64,000 nucleotides of DNA from Toxorhynchites rutilus septentrionalis (taxonomy: Eukaryota > Arthropoda > Insecta > Diptera > Culicidae), in the NCBI RefSeq assembly GCF_029784135.1, contig NC_073745.1, forward strand, positions 115,174,216 through 115,238,215. The letters run 5' to 3'. Below are positions 9,768-24,030 of this stretch, piece after piece. A model generated the notes under the pieces. That model was not told the origin of the DNA, did not search any database, and saw only the letters and a list, made by a program, of their open reading frames with translations. The position numbers and the translations under genes are program-made. How positions within the stretch are numbered: the first letter of the stretch is position 1; the number at the start of each line of letters is the position of its first letter.

Positions 9768-11866
9768 AAACCGATATAGTGGTTCTCATATTTTCGTGAA
9801 AATTGGTAGTTTTGTTCTTTATCACAAAACATTCTCCAAATATGACTTTTTTCAAAAAATCATAACTTTCGAACTACTAGACGATTCAAATGATCGACAT
9901 ATCAAATTAAAGCCAATTACCTGGTCTTTTTTGAAAAAAATACTATACCTGCAGAAAATTCGAATTCTGCTCTCGTGATCATTGGTTGTATTCGTTTTTT
10001 CTTGTTTTCATAGTCTCGGGACCAAAGGCGCTATATTTTTTTTAAATATTTTTCCAGGAAAGCTGAGGATTTATCACATAACATATGTCGAAACCAGAGA
10101 GACGTTTTTTTCGTTTTTGAGTTATGATTTTTCAAAGTTAACCGATGGTTCGAGAAAACAGTTAATTCCTTTTTTTCCAACACAAAAATTCATAACTTTT
10201 GATCTACTGGACCGATTGCAAAAAAAAAAAGAATTTTGATGTCGTAATTGTTTATTGTATTAGTTTTTTTTATAGTTTTCATGGTTCCGTAACCAAGGAT
10301 GCTATATTTTTCAATATTTTTTCTTGAAAGGTGAGTTTTTCACATAACATATCCAAAAATCAGAGATTTGTGTTATTCTTCGTTTTTAAGTTATGATTTT
10401 TCAAAGTTAACATGTTTCCAGTCTTCGTTCAATATTTATATACGACTAGACTGAATGTATGCGACTAGAATTCAATTAATTGGCTAATGTATCATTTTTT
10501 CAAAAAAGGTTAGCTAATTGGCTTTCGATCATATATCGATCATCTGAATCGGTCCAGTAGTTCAAAAGTAAAAAAATTATAACTCAAAAACTAAAAACAC
10601 ACCTCTCTGGTTTCGACATATGTTATTTAAAAAATCCTCAACTCTTCAGAAAAAAAAAATTAAAAAAAATATAGCACCTTTGGTCCCGAGACAACAAAAA
10701 ACAAATACAGTCAATAATAACGAGAACAGAATTCGAATCTTATGCGGGTGTAGTATTTTTTCAAAAAAGGCCTGGTAATTGGCTTTGTAAAAGATGCCCA
10801 ATACGCAAACTCGGTAGATGCGAAGAAATCAACCTTACGAATCTGGATTGGCACTTTACAGGGTTGAAGTAAGAAAAAGTCTCGAGTGAATTACCCTTGT
10901 TCCTGGAACAAACTGAATTGACTGCCTTCGCACTAATTCCCTACGGAACGAGCCCCGAACGGAAGCTAACCAGTGTTATTCCTTTGAACAAATTGAACTG
11001 ACTGCCTTCGCACTAATTCCATATGGAACGAGCAACGAACGGGAGCTGATCAATCTATCAAATATCAACTAAGCGGGAGGATCAACGAGTACAAGATCTT
11101 CACGAACTCCGAGCGCAAATTATACAACTATTGCTGCGGACGTTGGAAAACTTGAACCTGAAGAACTCTCGTCAGTCTCGATTCAATAGGAAGTTTCGGA
11201 CTTAAATCGTACGACACGATTCCAAAGACTACTTGCTTTATTCAGAGAATCTTGAGTTTTTATACAATTTTACTCTATCTTATTTCAAGCCTAAATTTAA
11301 ATCTAACGTGTGATAGAATGAGAAAACTATAAACGTACTTGCTCCTTTGCATATAAGTACTTTACCTATCGCTCATCTGTGTTTCACCACATACAACCCC
11401 TGGCTAAAGTTTATCTAAAATTCGTAACTGCATTCTAAGGTCAACGGAGCCTAGCGCGATAAGAAATGTGTGCGATCGTTTTGGTCCCTTTCCTTTCATT
11501 GTTTTATTGCAATGAGTTTTAGTGCACCCGCTCCCGATTGGTGAGATTGTTATTTTAGGATCGTACACACGGTTCGCTCTTATCGTATGATGTTTTCCAC
11601 CTTTCGATTTCGATTTACGATATTGAAAAAAATTTTACCAAATTCTCTCGATTTCTTACAGGCTGCAATTTGATATGTCGATCATCTGAATCGGTCTATA
11701 TATTCAGATGATGTCGAAAGGTGGAAACATCAAACATCATAAGTTATTATTTTTTGTAAAGTCATTTTTGGAAAAAAAGAGGAAAAAGTTGATTTTTCGG
11801 ACAACCCCAAAATGGAAATGGTTACCCTTCTCACGCAAATCTGAGAACCACTATATCTGTTCCGCA
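9768..11866. repeat. inverted-repeat composite element
   Basis: The left end (GATATAGTGGTTCTCA at about 9775) and right end (TGAGAACCACTATATC at about 11845) are inverted copies. The arms share strings such as ATGATCGACATATCAA, GTCTCGGGACCAAAGG and ACATATGTCGAAACCAGAGAG. A second direct copy of the left arm interior lies at about 10170-10410. The build is arm / direct copy / inverted arm. The right arm is split by the solo LTR at 10786-11660. No coding capacity. Confidence 0.65.
10786..11660. mobile_element. solo LTR, 875 bp
   Basis: Begins TGTAAAAG and ends TTCTTACA. Flanked by GGCTT (10781-10785) and GGCTG (11661-11665), an imperfect 5-bp duplication. The inverted arm at about 9900 retains the uninterrupted sequence, so the insertion is seen directly. 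It contains two copies of a roughly 55-bp motif (GACTGCCTTCGCACTAATTC at about 10919 and 10992). No internal retroviral-type genes. Orientation and family undetermined. Confidence 0.7.
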
Positions 11867-11875
11867 TGGAATGGC

Positions 11876-12141
<266 letters not shown>

Positions 12142-12453
12142 AAGTTAACAAGTTGAATGAATTTCGGAATAATAACGTAAGCCACTGAACGAATTGGAGG
12201 GTCGATGACGACTGAAAATTTACTTTATTGCCTATTTTCACAGAGGTCTGATTATTATGGTTATGGCGTGCATTCCGGGTGTCGTTGTTGATGCGTGGTC
12301 AGCTTGTTAGAATGAGTGTCAACGCTCGTTCGTTCGATGACACTTTGGTTCACATCGTGTGGCGTGGATCGATCGCTTGTTGTTGTTGTGTTGTTGATAT
12401 CGGGATGCTCGATAAGTATTATGGGTGATCCTTTTGTAACTTATATATATATA

Positions 12454-16036
<3,583 letters not shown>

Positions 16037-16994
16037 GAGGTTGAAATTGAAAAAGAAAAACTTTTTCCTCGAACATGGAGACGATACGTAGACGACATTT
16101 TCGCATCGGTGAAAGAACGCTACCTAGACAAAACGCTCGACATGCTGAATTTTCGCCACGATTCGATCACATTTACTTGTGAAAAAGAGGTGAATGGAAA
16201 ATTACCTTTTCTGGACTTGGAGATTACCAGGAAAGAGGACAACACACGGAAATTTGGAATCTACCGCAAACCAACATCCACTGACCGTTTTATAACGATC
16301 GATTCCAACCATTTTGGTGCGCAAAAACAAGCCACCTTCCATTCCATGACACATCGCCTTTACAATGTTCTCATGGAAGAAGAAGAGTTTGCAGAAGAAA
16401 AAGAAAACACAAAGCGACCACAGTAAATGGGTACGCGAAGGAATTTGTGGAAAGGATTCTTCGAAAACACAAACGCAACAAATACCCTCAAGACATCACA
16501 ACACTACAACCGGAGTAGACGACATAAAGAGAATTACTCTGTCATTCTAGCCCAAAATAACGAATCCGATCAAAAACACACTTAAAAGACAAGCACTACA
16601 CATAGTGTTCAAAAGCGAAAATACCCTTCGTGATTTGCTATGTAACCTGAAGGACAAGATTCCTCCCGATGAGCAATCCGGGATTTATGAAATATCGTGC
16701 CGAGATTGCCCTGCTGTATACATCGGGCAAACTCGTCGAAAAGTTAAGGTACGCATAAGATATCATAGAACGGCAGAAGATAACAGCAAACCAAATTAAT
16801 TAGCAGTAGCAGTACACACCACCAGCCTTAACCACAACATCGATTGGACGAAAGCAAAGCTGATAAAATACGTCCGAAAGTCAACGCAACTTAACGCATG
16901 GGGATCAATGTTCATCAGCAACTCCCAGAAGCCGCCGATGAATGAAGATGATCCTCCCATTACATCGTGCTCGACGGAGCTGAGAATTCAGTAA
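16037..16994 (+). pseudogene. Penelope-like element: RT end and GIY-YIG endonuclease
   Basis: Penelope-like elements encode RT fused to a GIY-YIG endonuclease. The frame opens at 16037 and gives KLFPRTWRRYVDDIFASV, with YVDD as the RT catalytic box. FLDLEITR, YRKPTSTDR and the thumb-like segment FHSMTHRL follow. After frameshifts (about 16380-16600), 16605-16799 carries GIYEISCRDCPAVYIGQTRR, a canonical GIY...YIG pair. An in-frame TAA at 16797 is followed by the expected C-terminal tail (HTTSLNHNIDW) to 16994. The RT N-terminus (fingers) is missing, so this is a truncated, dead copy. Confidence 0.85.
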
Positions 16995-17811
16995 CCTAAC
17001 TCTTCAACCTTCGGACGACTACACAACACCTACGAAGACAACGAGTAATCAGTCGGACATTGTCCCGTAGATGGGCAGCTTCGCGCCCGAAACCGGTCGA
17101 CATCTAAGATAAATTTTAAACCGTTTAAATAGTAAGAATAAAAGTCACAGGAGGGTTGTGTCCGAGACACGACCGCATAGTTGACGTAAGATTCCGTTAG
17201 GTTGGTTGTTGGTTGGTTTTGGATATGTTTGAAGAAGTACATCGTTAAACTCTTTGATAATTATTTGGTGGCCTCCTGGGAAGATCTGTTTTGTTTGGTT
17301 GTTGGGTATTGTTTGTTCACTCCACCATGATGCCTCCTGTGTTATTGATGGATGAAATAAAGAGAAAAAAAACTCACCAATGTAATATAAGATAACTACC
17401 AATACCAAACAAAATTATCAATTTTTCTCATCAGTAAAAACATGTTTGTTTAATATAGAGAAAACATATTCAAATGGAAAAGGTAATTTTTTTTTATAAT
17501 TTTTACTGGCCGCGTGTTTATTCAACCCAATGCGAATTTTAATTGGACTAACAACACCTATTACTATATGTAGAGCAATCTCTTTTTCTAATATTTCTTC
17601 ACCTTTCCAATTTTTCTCACCGTATAAACTTTCCTTTGGTGGAAATGAACACAACAAAACAGACAGATTAAACCAAACGACCCGTTCTCGAGCGGGAACA
17701 CACCTTGATTATTATCATTCACCTTACTTGCAATATAAAAATGCCCCCAACTTTTATATATTTGCAATGCCGATTTCCTCCGGGAACCTTGGTTTTGATG
17801 TTTCTGTTAGG

Positions 17812-17855
17812 GAATACATTTCGGTAGGAACAAAAGTTCCTACCGAAATGTATTC
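17812..17855. repeat. perfect 20-bp hairpin with 4-nt loop
   Basis: GAATACATTTCGGTAGGAAC at 17812-17831, loop AAAA, then the exact reverse complement at 17836-17855. It lies at the junction of two of the 97-bp units. Confidence 0.95.
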
Positions 17856-17930
17856 ATGTATTTGCAATGTTGATTTCCCCCAGGCAGATTGGTTTTGATG
17901 TCTCTGTTAGGGAATACATTTCAGAAGAAA

Positions 17931-20101
17931 TTGAAGCACGACTTCCCAGCGGAATGGAGACATAGTATTGTGATCCCCATCCCCAAAGTCGGCCAGAACA
18001 GCTGCTCCGTGAAAGGATACCGGCCAATATCCTTGACCTCCTGTACGTCCAAGACTCTAGAGAGGATGGCGAACCGACGGCTCGTCAATTACCTGACCGG
18101 AAACAAGAAGTTGGACTGCCGACAGTTTGCCTTTCGACCGGGGATGGGCACAAACACGTATTTCGCATCCCTTGGAGAGGTGGTAGCTGAGGCCAGAAAA
18201 AATCGACAGCATCTGGAGATGGTAGCCCTGGATCTAGAGAAGGCGTACAACCGAACCTGGATTCCATTAGTTCTTAAAACACTGGCTGACTGGGGGGTAG
18301 ACGGCAACCTGCTGCACTTTGTTCAAAACTTCGCGACAAACCGGACCTTTGAGGTAAAAGTCGGGAACACCAGCTCCAGGCGCTTTCATGAAGAAACTGG
18401 TGTACCTCAAGGTTCCGTCTTAGCCGTCACCCTCTTCCTGATAGCGATGAACAGCCTGTTCCGGGTTATACCGAAGGGAGTATGCGTATTCACGTATGCG
18501 GACGACATCCTTTTGGTAGTGGTGGGGAACACGCACAGGGCACCACGCATCAAGATCCAGGCAGCTACCAATGCTATCGGTAAATGGGCTGTCGAACGAG
18601 GTTTTCGACTTTCGGCGCAAAAGAGTGGTCACATGGTGGTATGCAGTCACAAACACCAAGGTTGCAATTCGGGAGTCAAAATCTACAACAACCGCATTCC
18701 CCGCCGTAGAACGTTGAGAATCCTGGGAGTGGTGTTCGATTGCAACCTGAACTTCCAGCACTATTTCGACGAGGTGAAGAAAAGCTGCGCCACCCGGTTA
18801 AACCTCTTAAAAACCATCTCCAAACCTCACCGGAGTAACAACCGAACGATCCGTTTACGGGTGGCCAAAGCCATCATCAATAGCCGCCTCACCTACGGTC
18901 TCGAAGTGACATGCCTGGCCAGAGATAAACTCCTAAAAACTCTATCACCGATTTACAACAATGCACTACGGATTATCCCTGGTCTGCTACCATCAACACC
19001 AGCAGCCTCGGTATGCGCCGAAATAGGAGAACCTCCGTTTGACATTTTTGTGGACGCGGTGATAGTTTCCAGAACTGCGAGCTTTCTCGCTAAAACCAGC
19101 GGATGTAAGGAGACACACCTGACTGTTTTAACGAACGAAATCTTGCAGCAGGTGACACACTCAAACCTCCCATCGATAGCTAAACAGCTTTGGTTTGGGA
19201 CTAACGACTGGAGGTTGCCGGTGGTCCAAGTGGATGATACAATCAGGAACAACTTTCGAGCTGGGGCAAGCTCTGTGGGTCTGGAGCAAACCTTTGTCGA
19301 ACTTGTCTCAAGAAAATATCACAATTATGAAATTCGCTACATGGACGGTTCCAAAGGGATGCAAGGAGTTGGTTTCGGGGTAAGCGGTCATAATAACTCT
19401 CTTATTTCCAGCAAGAAGCTCGTCGACATTTGCCAGGTTTTCTCGGCCGAAGCTGCCGGAATATTTGAAGCTGCCACTATACCGTCAAGCAAATCGATCC
19501 TGATAGTTACCGACTCGGCTAGCGTCATCGATGCCGTTGGCGCGGCTATAACTAGGCATCCATGGATACAAGCTATCAGGAGGTATCTGCTGCCGGATAC
19601 AGTACTCATGTGGGTCCCCGGACATAGTGGCATAGCCGGCAATGAAGTGGCCGACCGTTTTGCTGGAATCGGTCACCTTGGACAACTTTTGACGCGCAAA
19701 GTACCGCTAGACGACATCAGACTATGGATCGCCAACACATTCAAAATTGGGCGGAAAAATGGTCCGTTGAAGCGACGTTGTTCCTCCGGAGAATCAAAGG
19801 ATCCATCACCAGATTCGAAGACGTCAAAACGATGAGAGAACAACGAATCTTATCCAGGTTAAGAACCGGCCACTGCAACATGTCACACAACTTCAACAGA
19901 GGACCCTTTCATCCCCTTTGTGACTTGTGCGAGGTTCGCAATTCAGTCGAACACATCCTCTGTATTTGCCCAAAGTATGAGAACCTCCGGAACTCACACG
20001 GGATCAGCGGGAACATTCGAGATGTGCTTGGCGACGACCCTTCACAAACTACTGCACTGCTCTGTTTTTTGAAAGATGCCGATCTGTACTTTAAAATTTG
20101 A
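17931..20101 (+). pseudogene. LINE ORF2 remnant: RT, RNase H, zinc knuckle
   Basis: Open from the truncation point. RT motifs: AEWRHSIVIPIPK, GYRPISLTSCTSK, ALDLEKAYNRTW, ETGVPQGSVLAV, and the catalytic box FTYADDILLV at about 18495. RNase H residues follow: YMDGSKG (D), FSAEAAGIFEA (E), VTDSASVIDAV (D), WVPGHSGIAGNEVADR (H, D). A frameshift near 19740 moves the end to another frame. That frame reads ILSRLRTGHCNMSHNF and a Cys/His knuckle C-x2-C...H-x4-C (LCDLCEVRNSVEHILC), to the stop at 20101. An RNase H domain plus RT places it in the I/R1/Loa group; I-like is the best guess. No endonuclease remains. Confidence 0.88.
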
Positions 20102-20437
20102 ACAAAAAACTTGTGATTAAAACGAAGATCCTTGTTCCTTCCCCTTCGCGATAAGGGGAACAAGAACAGTCGGCATCTTCGAGTGGCGCGGATTCCCCAT
20201 CTGTGGCCTGGGGCCATGACAAGCGGACATCCTCGTCAAACCAGGGGAAAAAAAAGCTCAAATGCGTAGAAATTCTCGTGACGAAATCTGTTGTGTTTTA
20301 TTGTTTTATTGTTAATTGCTTGTCCGTATGTGCATGTAAAATGGATAGTAAGCGCACTTTGCGGCATGGTTTAGGCCGTTTTTACTGAGACGAACCAGCC
20401 CAGGAGGCTGAAAGTCTCAAAAATAAAGAAAAAAAAA
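17931..20437 (+). mobile_element. 5'-truncated I-type LINE with 13-bp TSD
   Basis: The direct repeat ATTTCAGAAGAAA is at 17918-17930 and 20438-20450. The element starts inside the RT domain and ends with an AATAAAG(A)n tail at about 20422-20437. Loss of the 5' part is typical of incomplete target-primed reverse transcription. The host sequence reads on as one 97-bp repeat unit when the insert is skipped. Confidence 0.92.
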
Positions 20438-20915
20438 ATTTCAGAAGAAACAAAAGTTCCCCCTACTTTCATGTATTTGCAATGTCGATTTCCCCCAGGC
20501 AGCTTGATTTGATGTTACTGTTTGGGAACACATTTCGGTGGGAGCAAAAGCTCCTCCTACTTTTATGTATTCGCAATGCCGAATTCCCCCAGGCAGCTTG
20601 GTTTTGATGTCTCTGTTAGGGACCCGCCGCATGTGTCATCAACTTCGACCAATTAGAAGTGGGTATTTCCGTTAGGATAGGGGTTGAGATTTTTCAATTG
20701 TTCGATAGTTAGTTTCATGACATATATTATTTTCTTCAATATAAAAAATTGTTATGGAGTGCCGAAATCCATTGACGCAACAATTTCATCAATCCATCAT
20801 GAAATGACTGAGTAATAAGCATTTGAAATTGGACAATTTTCACGATGTGCTCGATTTTCAATTTTCAATTTGTACCCCAATATGTTCCCGAAAGACGTAA
20901 TCCTACGTCAATAAG

Positions 20916-21689
20916 TGTTTGTCTTATCTCGCGTCGCGTCTTAGTGAATGTCGTGAAGTTCTTACGATGCACAACAAATCAAAATAAAAAGTGATGTTCA
21001 TTCATACACTGAAGCGGCCCTAATCGCTTCAGACATCATTATAGAGACGCTTGGAGAATGCTTCGCTCCATTTTTCCATATTTCATTTTAACACGCGCGT
21101 TGTTGTCAATTTACAAAAGTACATCCACCTTGGAGATGTACGGCCCTGTTGTTAATTTTTGTTTTCGCGTATGCTAAATTTGCCCTAGTTTAATTGTGTT
21201 GCTCTTTACACAATCGCGTGCAGAGTCAGCACGAGGAAGCGCGCGCCAAATTTGTATTAGTAAATAAGAAAACAAGAATTGTAAACATTTTTTTTTAACC
21301 CATTTATTTTTTTTAATAGGCTCATTAGCATTTTAGCTGCAACAGAGCCGGGTTTTTTTTAATCGTGTACATGTACATATGTTTATGTTTCTATAAATTG
21401 TAAATTACACAGTAGCCATTTAGGCGTTAGGTTTTCTGTTCCATTACATTATGGTAAATTACACAGTAGTAGCCATTTAGGCGTAAGGGTATTCTTTCTG
21501 TTCTACCATTGTTCAGCAGACCGGACAGCGGAGACAGTTGATATTGATCATTGTTGGGTTATTTATAGAACAGCAGCCCGATGTTTCTTGCAGAGCAGAG
21601 CAGTTGTATAGATGAATCGACCTTATTTCGACCGTGGATCGATCTCCATCGCTGATGATGGTTGCGTGGACGTAGTTATTCTATAACAA
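20916..21689. other. non-coding; small direct duplication
   Basis: No gene recognised. About 20925-20955 is an inverted match to 16009-16040, just before the Penelope-like element. A 34-bp string around ACACAGTAG...CCATTTAGGCGT is repeated at about 21402 and 21452. Confidence 0.4.
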
Positions 21690-21779
21690 CACAAAGATGG
21701 TCAGTTGAGAGTCCTGAGTTTGAACTCACGATCGATCGCTTAGTAAGCGAACGCGTAACCAAGTGGCTACGAAGACCCC
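21690..21779 (-). ncRNA. tRNA-like sequence (tRNA pseudogene or SINE head)
   Basis: On the - strand from 21779: GGGGGTC can pair with GACTCTC at the other end (7 bp with wobble), giving an acceptor stem. An A-box-like GTAGCCACTTGGTTACGCG, an anticodon arm with 7-nt loop TTACTAA, and a T-arm with loop TTCAAAC (B-box GAGTTCAAACTC) follow. There is no CCA-ready 3' trailer with a T run. Such heads are common in SINEs, so a working tRNA gene is unlikely. Confidence 0.55.
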
Positions 21780-21789
21780 CTAATTGTAA

Positions 21790-22440
21790 ACATGACGAAT
21801 AATAAAAGCATTCGAGGCAGTCAAGCTCGGGGGATTGGTACTCAGAATTTCTACCGCGCCAGGCGCGTTCAATTTTTCCTCCGAAAGGTCCATGATTTGG
21901 TATCAAGCCAGTGCCGAAGACGGTCGGTTCAAAGTGGTGACAGCAGTGGGATACTGAGTGCCGCTCTCGATCCCTTTTCGCTAAGTGCTTGGTGTTGGAT
22001 TAGGTGTAACATTAAGTTCCGCATATATTTAGCTTACAGAAGATAAGCTCCCGATTGGCAGTGCTTTAATAGTGATATTGAAAATAAAGGTGAAAATAAA
22101 GTCAAATACAGAGTGGCCCACTGGTGCAAGGGTGTGTATATGTGTGAAGCGACGACGGTAGAATTAACTCTGGCATACCGAGAGAAATAAATCGTAACAC
22201 ATTACTTGCGTGCAGTAATGACAGGCACACCTAAGTAGTAACCAGAAACAGTGCGCAGAAACCAGTGCTACAACACTGTTAAATGCTTAGAATAAAGTAT
22301 ATTTAACGTCAATTTCATTCAAAAGAGTTGTTTGTTTATTTATTGCGCTTGGATATGATAATCTCAGCCGTCCAGTTACTATAAGACCATTTCGAAATTC
22401 CCAAGTATCATCAATGGAAAATTCAAAACGATCGGATGAT
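21790..22440. other. no gene recognised
   Basis: Short frames only. Lies inside the inverted-repeat structure, between the tRNA-like head and the Tc1 remnant. Confidence 0.4.
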
Positions 22441-22447
22441 TTACCAG

Positions 22448-23290
22448 TCAAAAAAAAAAAAAAAGTTTTTGGTCCTTAATCCATTGTTTAGTTTCCTTGC
22501 TGGTATGAATAGTAGCATTGTTTTGCTGAAATGTGAATTGTTTGTGCCGATATCCTCTCAACAACGATAGGAGAGAGGATTCCAGATTCCTTGAATGATT
22601 TTGAAAGCTATCTTGAGCTTCCCGGTTGCACAGAATCCCGCCCAAACCATACACGAGCCTCCACCAAAATTCCTGGTTGAAAAATACTGTTCTTTCTTCC
22701 GTAAATCACGCCAGTACCCGTTGAAACCATCAGGACCATCCAAATTGAACTTTTTTTCGTCAGTGAAGATAACCTATACATTGAAGAACTTTCCGTTATG
22801 GTATAGCGTAAAATGTATTTTTTTGAAAACATTCTTTGTCACAACATATCATGTCCCACTGTCGGTTCATGTGAGCTTTGGCAAAACTCAGACGTCTTCC
22901 GATGTGAGATGGTGTAAGATGGGAAGCTTTTACCTTTTAAGCCCTCTTCATGTGAGTATTTTTTACCAAAACTTGGTGAATTGTCAAATTGTGAAATTTA
23001 AATTTGAATATTGCTTCATTTGCATAAGCAATTTTGATATATTCGAAGCTGTTCTAGCAATTTCCCGCTTATCTCGGTCAGAGAGCTTCGATTTACGTGG
23101 AGCACCCTCCTTCTTACCGTATCCTTGAGGATTCGTCAAATAATTGAGCACTACTTCATGGGATCGTCCAACCCGGCGAGGAATGTCTCTGATACCAACA
23201 TTTTCTTGGTTAAATGCATCGATTTGTCTTTCATCACCAGGTCTTATATCGAGTTTTTCAAAGAGAGCGCTACAAAAGTTTTGACGTAGG
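22448..23290 (-). pseudogene. Tc1-like transposase remnant (copy 1)
   Basis: From right to left: RQIDA.NQENVGIRDIPRRV (first helix-turn-helix), NPQGYGKKEGAPRKSKLSD, REIARTASNISK, then after frameshifts MDGPDGFNGYWRDLRKK, FGGGSCMVWAGF and FTFQQNNATIHTSK. In the last, the second catalytic Asp of QQDNA is Asn. It stops in an A-run at 22450 before the third catalytic residue. A second copy of the same family is at 46490-46994. Confidence 0.8.
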
Positions 23291-24030
23291 ATTACGTCTT
23301 TCGGGAACATGTTGGGGTATAAATTGAAAATCAAAAATCGAGCACATCGTGAAAATTGTCCAATTTCAAACGCATATTGCTCAGTCATTTCATGATAGAT
23401 TGATGAAATTTTTGCGTCAATCGATTTCGCCACTCCAAAACAATTTTTTATATTGAAGATAATAATATATGTCATGAAACTAACTATCGAACTATTGAAA
23501 AATTTCAACCCCTATCCTAACGGAAATAACCACATCTGATTGGTCGAAATTTACGACACGTGTGGCGGGTCCCTAACAGAGACACCAAAACCAAGCTGCC
23601 TGGGGGAAATCGGCTTTGCAAATACATGATAGTAGGGGGGGCTTTTGCTCCCACCGAAATGTTGCTTCGTGGAATTGCATATCAATGACTGATCGTGTAT
23701 TGTGAAAAATTTATCACAAGTTTAAGTGTAAAATATATGGTAGCAGTTGTGTTGATATATGAAACGATTTATTTCAATTTTCATAAATAAAAACCAAAGT
23801 GTGTTCCCGCTCGAGAACGGGTCGTTCGGTCACCAAATCATTATCAAAGAGTTTAACGATGTAATTCTTCAAACATATCCAAAATCAACAGATAGCCTAA
23901 CGGAATCCTACGTCAACTATGCGGTCGTGTCTCGGACACAACCCTCCTGTGACTTTTTTTTTAAATAAAATATAAACGGTTTTGGATATCAATGAAATTC
24001 TTTATTCATGTGAAAGAATATTTGATGCCA

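Larger units (their letters stand above)
17730..20640 (+). repeat. tandem array of a roughly 97-bp unit (LINE inside)
   Basis: Four diverged units with the core GATTTCCCCCAGGCAGCTTG...GATGTCTCTGTTAGGG...CATTTCGGTGGGAGC are centred near 17780, 17880, 20495 and 20590. Only one unit is found in the inverted arm (23570-23670), so the array grew on this side. The LINE at 17931-20437 interrupts unit two/three. Confidence 0.7.
17085..23990. repeat. large inverted-repeat structure (fold-back-like)
   Basis: Blocks run in matching inverted order on both sides. (A) GTCACAGGAGGGTTGTGTCC... at 17140-17275 and 23832-23960. (B) GACCCGTTCTCGAGCGGGAA at about 17679 and 23800-23825. (C) the roughly 97-bp unit at 17730-20640 (four copies) and 23570-23670 (one copy). 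(D) 20640-20915 and 23285-23565, ending GACGTAATCCTACGTCAA in both arms. The left arm is enlarged by an insertion at about 17276-17665 and by a LINE at 17931-20437. The centre (20916-23284) holds a SINE-like head and a Tc1 remnant. No transposase of its own is visible. Confidence 0.65.

Noticed and set aside
21690..21779. A functional tRNA gene
   Set aside because: The cloverleaf is imperfect, with no terminator T run; A/B boxes in this form are typical of SINE heads.
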